Positions 1 through 8,898 are shown, counted from the stretch's first letter. The stretch: 64,000 nt of DNA from Streptomyces sp. RerS4 (GCF_023515955.1 NZ_CP097322.1:7116501-7180500), one strand, 5' to 3'. A program made the numbers and translations. The notes: generated by a model from the letters alone, not told the origin.

Positions 1-7
1 GACGCGC

Positions 8-1348
8 ATGTCCTCCTCTGCTCCAGGACGCCTGGTTCCAGGCCCCTACCGCTCGCTGTTCGCCGACCGGACGTTTCGGCGGCTGTTCCCCGTCTTCGCG
101 TTGTCCGACCTGGGCGATGGCATGACCGTCGTCGCCGTCGCATGGCTGGCATTCGAGCTGGGCCCTGACGGCGGCCAAGGCGCGCTGGTCGGCATCGCTG
201 TCGCCGCCTACGTCCTTCCCGGTGCGCTCGGCGCGCTGATCCTGGGAAGGTGGATGCGGCGGCTTCCCGCACGACGGCTCCTGGTCACCGACTCCGCGCT
301 ACGTGCCGTACTGCTGGGGGCGGTCCCGCTCGCGCACGTGGCGGGGCTCCTCACCCCGGCCGTGTACGTCGGACTCCTGGGCATCTCGTCGCTGCTGCAC
401 GCCTGGGGCAAGGCAGGCAAGCACGCCCTGTTCGTGCCCCTGCTCTCCGAGGACCAGCGTCTGACGGCCAACAGTGTGCTCAGCACCAGCCTGTGGGTCG
501 CGACCATCGCGGGCCCTGCTCTCGCGGGACTTCTCGTCGGAGCGGTATCCCCGGCATGGATCATCGGCTTGGACGCCGCCACGTTCGCCGTGCTCGCCCT
601 CCAGACCGGCCGCAGCACTCTGCCTCCCCGGGCGGGACCGGCGCCGGAAGCGGAACCGGTGACCGGCGGCGCACAGGGAGGGCTGGGCATTCTGCTCCGC
701 CAGCCGGAACTCCTCGGCCTGCTCGTCGTGACCTGGGTGTTCAACCTCGCGTACGGACCTGTGGAAGTCGCCCTGCCCCTGTTCGTCGCGGACAACCTCC
801 AGGCCGGCCCTGGGCTGCTCGGCGCCTACTGGTCGGCCTTCGGTATCGGAGCCCTCATCGGTTCCCTCGCGCTGAGCGCGGCCAGCCGGCTGCCGCTGTG
901 GCCGGCCATGCTCGGCATCATCGCGGGCCACGGCCTCGGCATGCTGCTCTTCGCCCTCACGCACACCCCCCTGCCCTCCCTGATGGGTTTCGCTTTCGCC
1001 GGATTCGTCTACGGGCCCTACTCCGCGCTCTCCCTCACCCTGATCCAGGGCCGCGCACCCGCCGAGTCGCTCACCACTGTTCTGGCCGCACGCAGCGCCG
1101 TACTCCTGATGGCCGCCCCCCTCGGAGCGGCGCTCGGCGGCTTCCTCCTCGACCGGACCAGCGCCCCCACCGTCCTCGTCGGCTGCGGTGCGCTGATGAT
1201 CGCCATCGTGCCCGTCAGCGCCGTCGCGCTGAAGTTCGTCTGGGCACGTTCGGTCAGACCTGTTCGAAGTGGAAATCCTCGGCCTGACGGGGTGTCGTCT
1301 CCCACTCCTGGGAGAAATGGGTCGGGATTGTCGAAGTCGGGCGGGTAG
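8..1348 (+). CDS. MFS transporter with altered C-terminus
   Basis: Twelve-helix major facilitator protein (446 aa), probably an exporter in the cytoplasmic membrane; the substrate is not readable. The N-terminal pattern (FRRLFPVFALSDLGDGM, then alternating hydrophobic helices) matches the actinobacterial MFS group that includes macrolide-efflux-like proteins. The core ends near LKFVWARS, about base 1250. The last ~30 residues (rich in Pro, Gly, Ser) are the antisense reading of an SDR gene relic, so the natural 3' end has probably been replaced by a rearrangement. The ATG is only 7 bases from the window edge, so neither the RBS nor the promoter can be judged. Confidence 0.85.
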   Translation: MSSSAPGRLVPGPYRSLFADRTFRRLFPVFALSDLGDGMTVVAVAWLAFELGPDGGQGALVGIAVAAYVLPGALGALILGRWMRRLPARRLLVTDSALRAVLLGAVPLAHVAGLLTPAVYVGLLGISSLLHAWGKAGKHALFVPLLSEDQRLTANSVLSTSLWVATIAGPALAGLLVGAVSPAWIIGLDAATFAVLALQTGRSTLPPRAGPAPEAEPVTGGAQGGLGILLRQPELLGLLVVTWVFNLAYGPVEVALPLFVADNLQAGPGLLGAYWSAFGIGALIGSLALSAASRLPLWPAMLGIIAGHGLGMLLFALTHTPLPSLMGFAFAGFVYGPYSALSLTLIQGRAPAESLTTVLAARSAVLLMAAPLGAALGGFLLDRTSAPTVLVGCGALMIAIVPVSAVALKFVWARSVRPVRSGNPRPDGVSSPTPGRNGSGLSKSGG

Positions 1349-1560
1349 GGCGAGATCACCCGGACGCCCTGGGGCCGCAGGCGCTTGGAGGGTGTCTCCG
1401 TGAACCCTGCCTGGGCGCTCTTCGCCGCGTAGAAGGCGTCGTGCGCGTCCGAGCGGTGATGACCAGTTGTTCCGCAGGCGAACACCATGGTCACCACGTC
1501 CGGCTTGCGCGAGTTGAGCAGGAGCGGGAGGAGGCGCCGGACGCGATGGTATCGACGACG
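1255..1560 (-). pseudogene. Short-chain dehydrogenase (SDR) C-terminal relic
   Basis: Reading the minus strand from about 1560 down gives LLPLLLNSRKPDVVTMVFACG, then the catalytic-type YAAK within DAFYAAKSAQAGFTETLSK, then LRPQGVRVISPYPPDFDNPDP. This is the second half of an SDR Rossmann domain with the YxxxK motif. A one-base shift near 1320 is needed to continue into FSQEWETTPRQAEDFHFEQV. The N-terminal nucleotide-binding half is missing and the frame runs into the end of the MFS gene. It cannot encode a working enzyme. Confidence 0.7.
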
Positions 1561-1574
1561 TCGGCGTCGGAGGG

Positions 1575-1851
1575 GGCTTGGAGGTCGGGGCCATGCTGAT
1601 GGCGGCAGCCGTTGTTGATCTCACGGGCGGTGCGGGGCGTTCGCCGACTATCCCGTGCGCGCGCACAACCGCATGCGGGCGGCGGCCGAGCGGCTGGAGC
1701 TGCCGGCGGGCCTGTCGGTCCGCCGGCTCACCGAGGGGGAGCACCCGTGGGGGTCAGTGGGTCGCGGCATCGTCGACCTTGCCGGCTTCGCCGCCAGGCG
1801 CATCGTGTGTGCGGTCGATGACCTGTCCCACGCCCCGGTCCGACGGTCGGA
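1575..1851. other. Stretch without a recognised gene
   Basis: A plus-strand frame around 1640-1800 reads AFADYPVRAHNRMRAAAERL and then LPAGLSVRRLTEGEHPWGSV. This looks like former coding sequence, but I cannot assign a family and it has no convincing start or end. It lies between the SDR relic and the end of the PIG-L gene. Confidence 0.3.
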
Positions 1852-2685
1852 TCAGCGTAGGCCGGCGAAGAGATCGTTCTCGGGCACGGCCGCGCCGGTG
1901 GTGTCCTGGACACGTACGAAGGTCTCCACGCCCATCAACTCGCCGAACCTCTCCTTGCCCATCTTGAGGAAGAAGATGTTCTCCCCCTGGCTCGCGTGGG
2001 CAGCCAGCGCGTCGAACTTCTGACCACTGAATGCGGTGGTGTCCACCCACGTGGTGATCTCATCGTCTGGAAGGCCGATCTCTGCCATCGCGGCGGCCTC
2101 GGCAGGATCCGGCTCCGGCATGTCCTCATGGAACTCGCGCATGATCTTGCCGAACCGTTCCATTGCCGAGCGGGGCACCGTCGTCCAGTACACCTTCGGT
2201 GTCAGCGAGGTCATCTCCAGCGCCGCCATCGTGATGCGGTGGGCTTGGATGTGGTCGGGGTGGCCGTAGAAGCCGTTCGCGTCATAGGTGACGACCACAT
2301 CGGGTCGGTAGTGCCGCATGAGTTCGGCGAGCCGGGCGGCGCCTTCCTCCACGGGGGTCTGCCAGAAGGATCCGGGAGCATCGTTGCTCGGCCAGCCCAT
2401 CATCCCGGAGTCGGCATAGCCCAGCAGCTCCACGTCGCTGACGTTGAGGACGGCGCAGCTGGCCTCAAGTTCTCGACGGCGCATCAAGGCGACGGCCGCC
2501 GGATCGTGCCCCGGATCGCCTGGCTTGACACCCTCCGGTCCATCACCGCAGCCGCCGTCGGTACACGTCACGAGAACCGTGCGGATGCCCTCCGCCGCAT
2601 ACCGCGCGAGGACCCCTCCGGTACCGGTCGCCTCGTCGTCGGGGTGGGCATGTACGGCCATGAGAGTCAAGGGCCGGTCAGTCAT
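1852..2685 (-). CDS. PIG-L/LmbE family N-acetylglucosamine deacetylase (MshB/Mca-like)
   Basis: Zinc-dependent deacetylase-fold protein of 277 aa. The metal-binding AHPDDE motif sits at residues 13-18 and the second metal motif reads GHPDH. Both are hallmarks of the family that includes MshB and Mca of mycothiol metabolism and antibiotic-pathway GlcNAc deacetylases. The ATG at 2685 is preceded by AGGAGG (2694-2699) at 8-base spacing, which decides it over an upstream in-frame start. Length fits Mca/MshB-like proteins. It stands alone between relics, so a role in thiol-conjugate detoxification is inferred from family only. The last ~30 codons look normal. Confidence 0.85.
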   Translation of the reverse strand: MTDRPLTLMAVHAHPDDEATGTGGVLARYAAEGIRTVLVTCTDGGCGDGPEGVKPGDPGHDPAAVALMRRRELEASCAVLNVSDVELLGYADSGMMGWPSNDAPGSFWQTPVEEGAARLAELMRHYRPDVVVTYDANGFYGHPDHIQAHRITMAALEMTSLTPKVYWTTVPRSAMERFGKIMREFHEDMPEPDPAEAAAMAEIGLPDDEITTWVDTTAFSGQKFDALAAHASQGENIFFLKMGKERFGELMGVETFVRVQDTTGAAVPENDLFAGLR

Positions 2686-3419
2686 GAAAGAGTCCTCCTG
2701 AGGAAGTGCGCCTTGGTCCGAGTCCTCGGCTGGTGTTCCACGGTCCCGAGGCGCGGGTCCTGTCGGGCGGATGACCTCGTTCCCGCCTGTGCGACGCCGG
2801 TCCCCCCGTCGTTGCAACCGTGCCGCGCGGACCGCCTATTCCCGGCATGGCCGCCTCGCCTGCCCGTAACCGCCCACACGCCCAAGCGGCTGACTCCCCA
2901 CGGGAATTGCCCCGTTCGGGCGTCAAACAGGGGTGACCCCCCCGCTGGACGAGCAAGCCACCAGCCCGCCGCCCGGCCCATGCGCCGTGCCCAGGGCGGA
3001 GGGCGGCACGCCGGGCAAGCCCTTCCGGTCGCCCGTAGGACGGCCCGTACAACGCGGAGACGTTCGCCGTGATCAGCGAGGTGATCCGAAGGAAGCCGCT
3101 TGGTCCTGTGCCTGGCCGAGGCCGTCGAGGCCCTTATCCAGCGTTGGGCCTCCTCGGCGAAGTCGAGGCGCCGGACCTCGTGGTGGCCGGCGACGGAGCG
3201 CAGGGCCGACGGCTTGTCCTGCCAGGAGGCGTGGCGCGCCGGTCGGCCTCGCGGAGGAAGATCTCGCTGGCGACCGCGTTGGTGTGGAAGGTCAGCTCCA
3301 GAGGTCGCGGACCGGCGAGCAGGAAGGTCTGCCGGAGGGAGAGGTGCCATTCGACGTCGGGGAGGGCGGGCTTGTGGACCGTGGTGAGGACCGGCCGTAG
3401 CCGGCGGCGGTGAAGGGGA
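2686..3419. other. Stretch without a recognised intact gene
   Basis: Minus-strand frames contain protein-like pieces in different registers: PDVEWHLSLRQTFLLAGPRP followed by LELTFHTNAVASEIFLREAD near 3390-3250, and LRSVAGHHEVRRLDFAEEAQ near 3220-3150. They look like one former gene with frameshifts, but I do not recognise the family. Nothing here has an intact start-to-stop frame that I would call a gene. Confidence 0.35.
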
Positions 3420-3761
3420 GCAGGTCGGGTTCTCCTCGATGCCGTCGAAGCCCGCTTGCCTGGCCGGCTCGGCGGGGCGGCGGAACTGCGCGACGATTCC
3501 CGGACCTTCGTCGCGTTCGAGCGCGCGAGGCGTCACGAAGTCCTGCGGGCCGGTGTAGGTGACGGCCTGTCCGGCGGGTGTGAGCGCCGAGGGGGCAAGG
3601 GGCACCTGCCCGTTCAGCAGGTCCGGGTGGCAGACGCGGCCGCAGTGTTGCAGCTGGACGAACATGCGGCCGCCCTCTTCGCGGACCGCGTCGGTCAGGC
3701 GCCGCTGGCTCACCGCGGGGGCGGCGGTGTGAAGCCCGGGGGTGAACGGGTAGCCCACCAT
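3420..3761 (-). pseudogene. Old yellow enzyme (NADH:flavin oxidoreductase) fragment, inverted piece
   Basis: Minus-strand translation matches the first half of an OYE/FMN oxidoreductase TIM barrel: MVGYPFTPGLHTAAPAVSQR, GRMFVQLQHCGRVCHPD, and RQAGFDGIE, where OYE proteins continue with IHGANGYL. The frame stops resembling OYE at that point (~3445). The missing central part appears nearby on the opposite strand (3825-4000). The gene was therefore broken by an inversion with loss of sequence. Confidence 0.7.
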
Positions 3762-3824
3762 GCCCCTCGCCGTGCCGGCCGACCCGGCCTACTCCTCCCG
3801 CGCCATCCGCAGCCACGCGACGCT

Positions 3825-4000
3825 GACCACGACGGGACCAACCACCGCTCGGATGCTTACGGCGGCAGCGCGGACAACCGCCTGCGCATGCTGAACGAGG
3901 CCCTCGACGCCGTGTGCAAGCAGTGGCCCGCCGAGCGGGTGGGGGTTCGCCTGACCCCGGCGAACGGCTTCGACTGGATGTCGGACTCAGACCCGCGGGG
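3825..4000 (+). pseudogene. Old yellow enzyme fragment, second piece on opposite strand
   Basis: Plus-strand reading gives HDGTNHRSDAYGGSADNRLR and then VGVRLTPANGFDWMSDSDP. These are the NxRxDxYGGSxENR phosphate-binding and VRLSP segments of OYE-family enzymes. It follows in the protein order directly after the piece at 3420-3761, but in the opposite orientation. Downstream residues are no longer OYE-like, so the NADPH/FMN C-terminal part is absent. Confidence 0.7.
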
Positions 4001-4137
4001 CCACCCGCTCGGCCGGGTCCACCCGGGTCGCCGGCGCACCGAATGGGGCGGGCCGGCAGCGGGCACAGCTGCCCGAGCCGGCAGGTGGTCGCCGGTCGGC
4101 GCCGGGGCCGTCCCGCTGCCGGCTGCGAAATGGCGCG

Positions 4138-4884
4138 TCACTCACTTCGCGTGGTGAGGCGTCCGGCGGCGTCGAGTCGTACGAGGCGGTCGTGTTCCCT
4201 ATCGGCCCACTGCCGTACCCGGTCCGGGTCGAGCGGGGTGCCGTGGCCGACGTGGAGGCTGGTGGGGTTGAGGGCGAGCATCCGGCGGAGGCTGGCGAGG
4301 TTCTGCCGGGGGTCGTCGTGGAAGGGCGGGTTGGCGGGCTTGCCCGGGATGAGGCCCATGAAGGAGTTGGCGATCAGGTCGCCGGCGACGAGGTCGCCGT
4401 CGTCGGTGAGGACGGAGACCGATCCGGCGGTGTGGCCGGGGGTGGGCATGACGCGCGCCGAGAGCCCGAACTCGTCGAGGCTCGTCTCGCCGCGGATGAG
4501 CACGGTGGGTTCGAAGGGTTCGACCCGGGTGTGGAGCTTCCGGTTGCGGTCCATGAGGCGGCCCATCGGGCCGGTGGGCAGGTAGGGTTCGCGGACCCGG
4601 CCGGAGCGGTAGGTCCCGAGGTCGGCGATGTGGCCGGCGATGGGCGCGCCGGTGAGTCGGTGCAGTTCGGCGGCGGAGCCGAAGTGGTCGATGTGGCCGT
4701 GGGTGATGACGATCAGCGCCACGTCGGTGGGGTCTACGCCGTGGGCGGTGATCTGGTCGTGGATCTTCTGGCCGCTGCCGGGGGTTCCGGCGTCGACGAT
4801 GACGGGTCGGCGGCCGAGCAAGAGGTGGGCGTTGATGTTGTGCCGGCCCATGACCGGGATCGGGACGACCTTCGTGCGGGACAT
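4138..4884 (-). CDS. Metallo-beta-lactamase-fold hydrolase
   Basis: MBL-fold protein of 248 aa with the zinc motif THGHIDH at residues 61-67, a further metal ligand region PTPGHTAGS, an aspartate region VAGDLI and a C-terminal VGHG. It is the glyoxalase-II/lactonase-like part of the superfamily. The substrate is unknown; thioester or lactone hydrolysis is the usual role. The ATG at 4884 has GGAGG (4891-4895) 6 bases upstream. The next gene on the same strand, an AraC-type regulator, ends about 100 bases upstream, so they may be co-transcribed. Confidence 0.85.
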   Translation of the reverse strand: MSRTKVVPIPVMGRHNINAHLLLGRRPVIVDAGTPGSGQKIHDQITAHGVDPTDVALIVITHGHIDHFGSAAELHRLTGAPIAGHIADLGTYRSGRVREPYLPTGPMGRLMDRNRKLHTRVEPFEPTVLIRGETSLDEFGLSARVMPTPGHTAGSVSVLTDDGDLVAGDLIANSFMGLIPGKPANPPFHDDPRQNLASLRRMLALNPTSLHVGHGTPLDPDRVRQWADREHDRLVRLDAAGRLTTRSE

Positions 4885-4988
4885 GGCTTCCCTCCGGAGT
4901 GCGCTGGTCGATGCCACGCCGTGCGGGCATGGCGAAGCTCGGCCGGTGGGCGGACGCGCCCTCCGGCGGGTGGTGTGGGTGGGGTGGG

Positions 4989-5963
4989 TCAGAAGCGGCG
5001 GCGGTACTCGGCCGGGGTGGTGCCCAGCCGCCGCCTGAAGACGCGGTGCAGCGTCTCCACGGAGCCAAGGCCGCTGGCGGCGGAGACCTCGGGCAGGCTC
5101 CGGTCGCCGTCCTCGAGCAGTCGCCGGGCGGCCTCCAGCCTGGCCGCTTCCACATAGGCCGCGGGTGTCGTGGACGTGCGCTGCTGGAACAGCCGGGTGA
5201 AGTGGCGCACGCTCAGGTGGGTCCGGGCCGCCAGGGCTTCGAGGGAGAGATCCTCGGTGAGGTGTTCGGCGATCCACATCCGCAACTCGTCGATCCGGTC
5301 GTCCGAGGAGCTCTGGACGGACAGCGGCACGCTGAACTGGCTCTGCCCGCCGGAACGTTTGACGTACATCACCATCATCCGGGCAGTGGCGAGCGCGAGG
5401 TCCTGGCCGTGGTCCTCGGCGACCATGGCCAGGGCCATGTCCATCCCTGAGGTGACGCCGGCGCAGGTCCAGACCCGCCCGTCCCGGATGAAGATCGGAT
5501 CGGGATCGACCCGGACGCTGGGGTGTTCGGCGGCCAGTCTGGCCGCAGTGAGCCAGTGGGTGGTGGCGGGCCGGCCGTCGAGCATCCCGGCGGCGGCCAG
5601 CAGGTGTGCTCCCGCGCAGATCGATCCGATCCGCCGGGCCCAGGGTGCCGCACAGCGCAGCCAGTCCGTGACTTCGCCGTCGATCACCGGCTCCACGCCG
5701 TCGCCGACCAGCTCGATCGCCCCCGATACCAGCAGGGTGTCCACCCGGCTGTTCGCGTCGTCGAGGGTCAGGTCGGCCATCAGCCGGACCCCGCTGGAGG
5801 TGGTCACCGGTCCGCCGTCGGCCGTCGCGATCTGCACGAGGTAGCCGGGCCGGTCGGCTCCGGCGACCCGGGAGGCGACGGAGAACACTTCGGCCGGGCC
5901 GGTGACGTCCAGCAGCTCGATGCCGGGGAATGCGACGATCACGACGCGGTGCGGTTGGGGCAT
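4989..5963 (-). CDS. GlxA-type AraC family regulator (DJ-1/PfpI + HTH)
   Basis: Two-domain transcription factor (~324 aa). Residues ~1-170 form a DJ-1/PfpI-like amidotransferase domain starting HRVVIVAFPGIELLDVTGPA, with the usual Cys in GSICAGAHLLAAAG. The C-terminal ~100 residues are an AraC double HTH (LSLEALAARTHLSVRHFTRL and a second helix pair ending RRRLGTTPAEYRRRF). Such proteins sense small metabolites and activate catabolic or transport genes. I chose the ATG at 5963 because homologues begin at MPQPHR; no strong RBS is seen, and an in-frame ATG 14 codons upstream is possible. It lies just upstream of the MBL-fold hydrolase gene on the same strand, a possible target. Confidence 0.85.
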   Translation of the reverse strand: MPQPHRVVIVAFPGIELLDVTGPAEVFSVASRVAGADRPGYLVQIATADGGPVTTSSGVRLMADLTLDDANSRVDTLLVSGAIELVGDGVEPVIDGEVTDWLRCAAPWARRIGSICAGAHLLAAAGMLDGRPATTHWLTAARLAAEHPSVRVDPDPIFIRDGRVWTCAGVTSGMDMALAMVAEDHGQDLALATARMMVMYVKRSGGQSQFSVPLSVQSSSDDRIDELRMWIAEHLTEDLSLEALAARTHLSVRHFTRLFQQRTSTTPAAYVEAARLEAARRLLEDGDRSLPEVSAASGLGSVETLHRVFRRRLGTTPAEYRRRF

Positions 5964-6703
5964 GCCCTGATCATCCGCCCGTTCCGGCATGGCTGCAATG
6001 ACCATGATCTGTCACATCAGGCCATCGAGAGGGGTCGCCAGGCCCGCTCGCCGGCCAGTGCCGTGGCCGGATGGGCCACCGCGTACTCGCATCGGTGAGC
6101 GGCTCGCGTATCTTCCGCGCCTTCGGTCCGCCTGGCGGCGGGCTGCGGACCCCGCGAGCTGTGGACGAGGTCGAGGAGGCGGGCGCCCCGAGATCGCCAC
6201 CGCGATCCTGTCCACCCCGGCCACCATCCACAGCCAGGCGGAGCCGGCCTAGGACGTGTGGAGCCTGGGCGCGTCCCCGTACTGGTGGTGGACCGGCCAC
6301 CGCCCCGTCCCCTACGACGACGACCTCGACCGGCTGGAGAAACTGGCCGTGGCCTCCCGGTCGATGCGCCAGTTCACCTCATCGCGCAGGGCCCGGACGT
6401 CGGTGAGGAGTTCGAGGAGCTCGGGCTCGTCGATCGCGACGCAGGGGGTGGTGCGCCTTGGCTGCGTCGATGCCGGCCCGGATCGCGGCCATGGTGCCTC
6501 CGCGCGGTGCGGTGTGCTGGGTGCCTCGTTGGTGGCCACAAGCGGCAGAAGTTTGAAAGCCACACCCGACGCCACTGGGGGTCGACCATTGGCGTGGCTG
6601 TGGCCGTTGCTCAAGTGTTGCTCTGAGATGGCGGGAAGAAGGTCGGGTGCTGCGCTGTCAGGTGACACTGCTGGCAGGTGAAGTGGGTCGAACGGGGGGC
6701 GGT
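5964..6703. other. 740-bp stretch, one frameshifted small ORF
   Basis: No intact gene is recognised. On the minus strand, 6492 down to 6312, an ATG frame MAAIRAGIDAAKAHH continues, after a one-base shift, as a helical reading (CVAIDEPELLELLTDVRALR, then DEVNWRID). This looks like a small soluble protein that has been frameshifted. The rest shows no coding pattern I trust. Confidence 0.35.
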
Positions 6704-7312
6704 ATGGGGTGGATCTCGGGCGAGATACGGACTTTGGATGTGTACGACATCGCGTTCCTGGCGGGTGGGGCGCGGCGGGTGACGGACAGCGCGATCGTCG
6801 CGCTGAACAGGCGTGGCCTGCTCGTGGTGCACGCCTCGCAGGTGCGCACGGTGGACGGGGAGCTGCCTGGGCATGCGGTGGAACGTGCCGTGTTCGCGTT
6901 CTGCGGGCGCACCAAGAGCGTCGAGACCGTACGCGCCGCCCTGCAACGTTCCCCCGAGATCCAGGAGATCGGCCGTCGGCTGGCCGCATGGGGCCTGGTG
7001 GAGGGCGAGGAGCATCGGGTGACCCGTAAGGGTAGACGTCACCTGGAGGCGGCCGGGCGCAATGCGAGCGTGCCGGAGTACGTCCTGCGCGGGGCCTCAG
7101 ACCTCCTGGACGCGACGGTGCGACGCCCGGCCGGCAGCGCTCAGGCTGTTCCACCCCGTCGCGGTTCGACACCGGGGCGCGGGGGCCGAAGCCCGAGGCG
7201 GGGACGCGGGTTCCCGCACCTGGACGGCGACTTCGGCCCTGGCTCGGGTACGGGCACCTCCGACGGCGGCAGTGGCGGAGGCGGCGGAGGCGGCGGAGGA
7301 GGTGGCGAGTGA
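6704..7312 (+). CDS. TIGR04222-domain protein with poly-glycine tail
   Basis: 202-aa protein resembling the actinobacterial TIGR04222 family: RTLDVYDIAFLAGGARRVTD near the N-terminus, then RRGLLVVHAS and a helical segment SPEIQEIGRRLAAWGLVEGE. It ends with a run of glycines (GGGGGGGGGGE), a feature of this family. Full-length members usually also carry membrane helices, which are absent here, so this may be a soluble or shortened version. I prefer the ATG at 6704, preceded by a G-rich GGGGGGCGGT, over the upstream start at 6647. Function of the family is unknown. Confidence in coding is high, in the name moderate. Confidence 0.7.
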   Translation: MGWISGEIRTLDVYDIAFLAGGARRVTDSAIVALNRRGLLVVHASQVRTVDGELPGHAVERAVFAFCGRTKSVETVRAALQRSPEIQEIGRRLAAWGLVEGEEHRVTRKGRRHLEAAGRNASVPEYVLRGASDLLDATVRRPAGSAQAVPPRRGSTPGRGGRSPRRGRGFPHLDGDFGPGSGTGTSDGGSGGGGGGGGGGGE

Positions 7313-7777
7313 GGTCCGCCGGGCCGTGGCCGGGGGCAGGCCGGCGGTTGGGGGCCGGTGAAAGGACGAGGAGATCCGGGGGAGGTGTCGGGATTGAGGT
7401 CCAGGACGAGATGGATGACCGCCCGTAAGGCGCGCTTGTCGCCGACTCGGCCAGTCTGGACACGGATCAACCAGGCGGAGTGACCACACCGCCTGGAAGT
7501 GGCACCGCATGGCCTTCGCCCATAGTGGGGCGGAGGCTCTGCGTCCGCAGCCACCTGGTCAAGACCACGGCAAGCCCCGTGGAGCCGGTCAGCCGCTCTC
7601 GCGCGTCGATGTTCTGGGCGTACTGCCGTTCACGGTGTGGTGGGCTGGAGCTGGACCGGGCCGGCTTCCCGTCATCGGCACCGGGCGCAGGCTCGGCCCG
7701 CTGGGCCGGCTGCAGCGGTCACGGGGGAGTGGGGCGGCCGAACTCTGCCGGGGAGTTCGGCCGCCTTCGAGGACGTT
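7313..7777. other. Stretch without a recognised gene
   Basis: About 465 bases between the TIGR04222 gene and a convergent minus-strand gene. Long frames exist on both strands, but their codon composition (Pro/Arg/Ser-rich) looks like non-coding GC-rich DNA. A short minus-strand reading RVGDKRALRAVIHLVLDLN near 7400-7460 is protein-like but isolated. Confidence 0.3.
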
Positions 7778-8029
7778 TTACGTCTCGGTCTTGTCGGGGC
7801 GTGTCGGGAGAAGGGTGGCGAGTACGTCGACCGCGCTGCCCTCCTGGTCGCTGCCGGCGCTGCCGCTGCCGCTCTGGATGTTGGCGGCTCGGTCGATCTC
7901 GACGACGGAGTCGGCGCGGGAGTTGTCGATGACGGTGATCAGGCTTCCGTCGGCGGCGGCCGGTGTGGCGCTGCCGCACGCCAGGGTCATCGCCAGGTAG
8001 GCGGCAGCGCGCACGCGTACGCGGATCAC
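7778..8029 (-). CDS. Small exported protein, translationally coupled
   Basis: 83-aa protein with a typical signal peptide: MIRVRVRAAAYLAMTLACG, then a likely cleavage after SATPAAA. The mature ~55 residues are hydrophilic (SLITVIDNSRADSVVEIDRA, then Gly/Ser-rich) with no recognised domain. Its ATG overlaps the TGA of the upstream lyase-family gene as ATGA (8026-8029), so it is almost certainly co-translated with it. The Cys in LACG could instead make it a lipoprotein. I do not know its function. Confidence 0.65.
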   Translation of the reverse strand: MIRVRVRAAAYLAMTLACGSATPAAADGSLITVIDNSRADSVVEIDRAANIQSGSGSAGSDQEGSAVDVLATLLPTRPDKTET

Positions 8030-8898
8030 GCGTGGGCGCTCTCGCGCGCGGCGGGCACGGGCTGGTGTCGGCTGATGTTCTTGGTCAGGAGCCTGGTGGA
8101 TTCACCCACGCCGATCACCGTGGATCCTTCCGTGGCGGGCAGCCGTCCGTCGGCGAGCCGCAGTTCGGTCAGGGCGGTGTCCATCGCCTGGTGCGCGGCG
8201 AAGAGGCAGGGGGTGCTGTAGATGGCCACGTCGACACCGAGGTCGGCCAGCTCGCTGAGGGAGAGCCTCGGGGACTTGCCGCCGGCGATCTGGTTGAACA
8301 GCAGCGGCTTGGAGCCGACCACCTCGCGGATCCGCCGGATCCACTCCACACTGCGGACCCCGTCGACCAGGACGACGTCGGCGTCCGTGGCGGCCAGGGC
8401 CTCGGCGCGGTGGAGGATGTCGGCTTCCTCGGTGGCGTCCGTGCGGGCGACGACGAGCATGTCCCTGCGGGTCTCGAGCACCGCCTGCAGCTTCTCCAGA
8501 TACTCGGCGAGCGGCAGGATCTGCTTGCCGTCGGCATGCCCGCACCTGCGCGGACGCTTCTGGTCCTCCAGGATCACCCCGGAGGCGCCGATGCGCTCCA
8601 GTCCCTCCACCACGTGGCAGGCGACCTCCACGTCGATGTAGCCGTCGTCGATGTCCACGAGCAGGTGGTGGTGGGGGAAGGCACCGCGCAGCCGCTGGAC
8701 GAAGGCCAGCATGTCGGGCCAGGCGATGAACCCGATGTCGGGAAGCCCGTAATGGGAGGCCGCGAAGCCGAAGCCGGAGACGAACATCCCGTCGTAGTGG
8801 CCGGCCGCGACCGAGGCGGAGTACATGTCGTACACGCCGATCAGGGGGGTGGTGCCCGGTTCGGCGATCCGGGCCCGGAGCTTGTTTCCGTAACTCAT
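8026..8898 (-). CDS. Isocitrate lyase/PEP mutase superfamily enzyme
   Basis: 290-aa TIM-barrel enzyme of the phosphoenolpyruvate mutase/isocitrate lyase family. Metal-binding region DIDDGYI lies at 82-88. The gating-loop motif RRCGH at 117-121 within EDQKRPRRCGHADGK carries the catalytic-type Cys of C-C lyases (2-methylisocitrate lyase) and of carboxy-PEP mutase-like enzymes, rather than the EDKxxPKxNS loop of true PEP mutases. I therefore expect cleavage of a 2-hydroxy-dicarboxylate-type substrate; the exact one is unknown. The ATG at 8898 has AAGGAG 6 bases upstream, preferred over an in-frame TTG two codons earlier. An AT-richer stretch at ~8970-9035 probably carries its promoter. A small exported protein overlaps its stop codon. 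Confidence 0.8.
   Translation of the reverse strand: MSYGNKLRARIAEPGTTPLIGVYDMYSASVAAGHYDGMFVSGFGFAASHYGLPDIGFIAWPDMLAFVQRLRGAFPHHHLLVDIDDGYIDVEVACHVVEGLERIGASGVILEDQKRPRRCGHADGKQILPLAEYLEKLQAVLETRRDMLVVARTDATEEADILHRAEALAATDADVVLVDGVRSVEWIRRIREVVGSKPLLFNQIAGGKSPRLSLSELADLGVDVAIYSTPCLFAAHQAMDTALTELRLADGRLPATEGSTVIGVGESTRLLTKNISRHQPVPAARESAHA

Noticed and set aside
7261-7312. Gly-coding GGC/GGA run as a microsatellite or frameshift artefact
   Set aside because: A glycine-rich C-terminus is a known feature of TIGR04222-type proteins, so I keep it as part of the gene.
8026-8898. True phosphonate-forming PEP mutase
   Set aside because: The loop has CGH after EDQ rather than the EDKxxPKxNS motif of PEP mutases, and no phosphonopyruvate decarboxylase is nearby.
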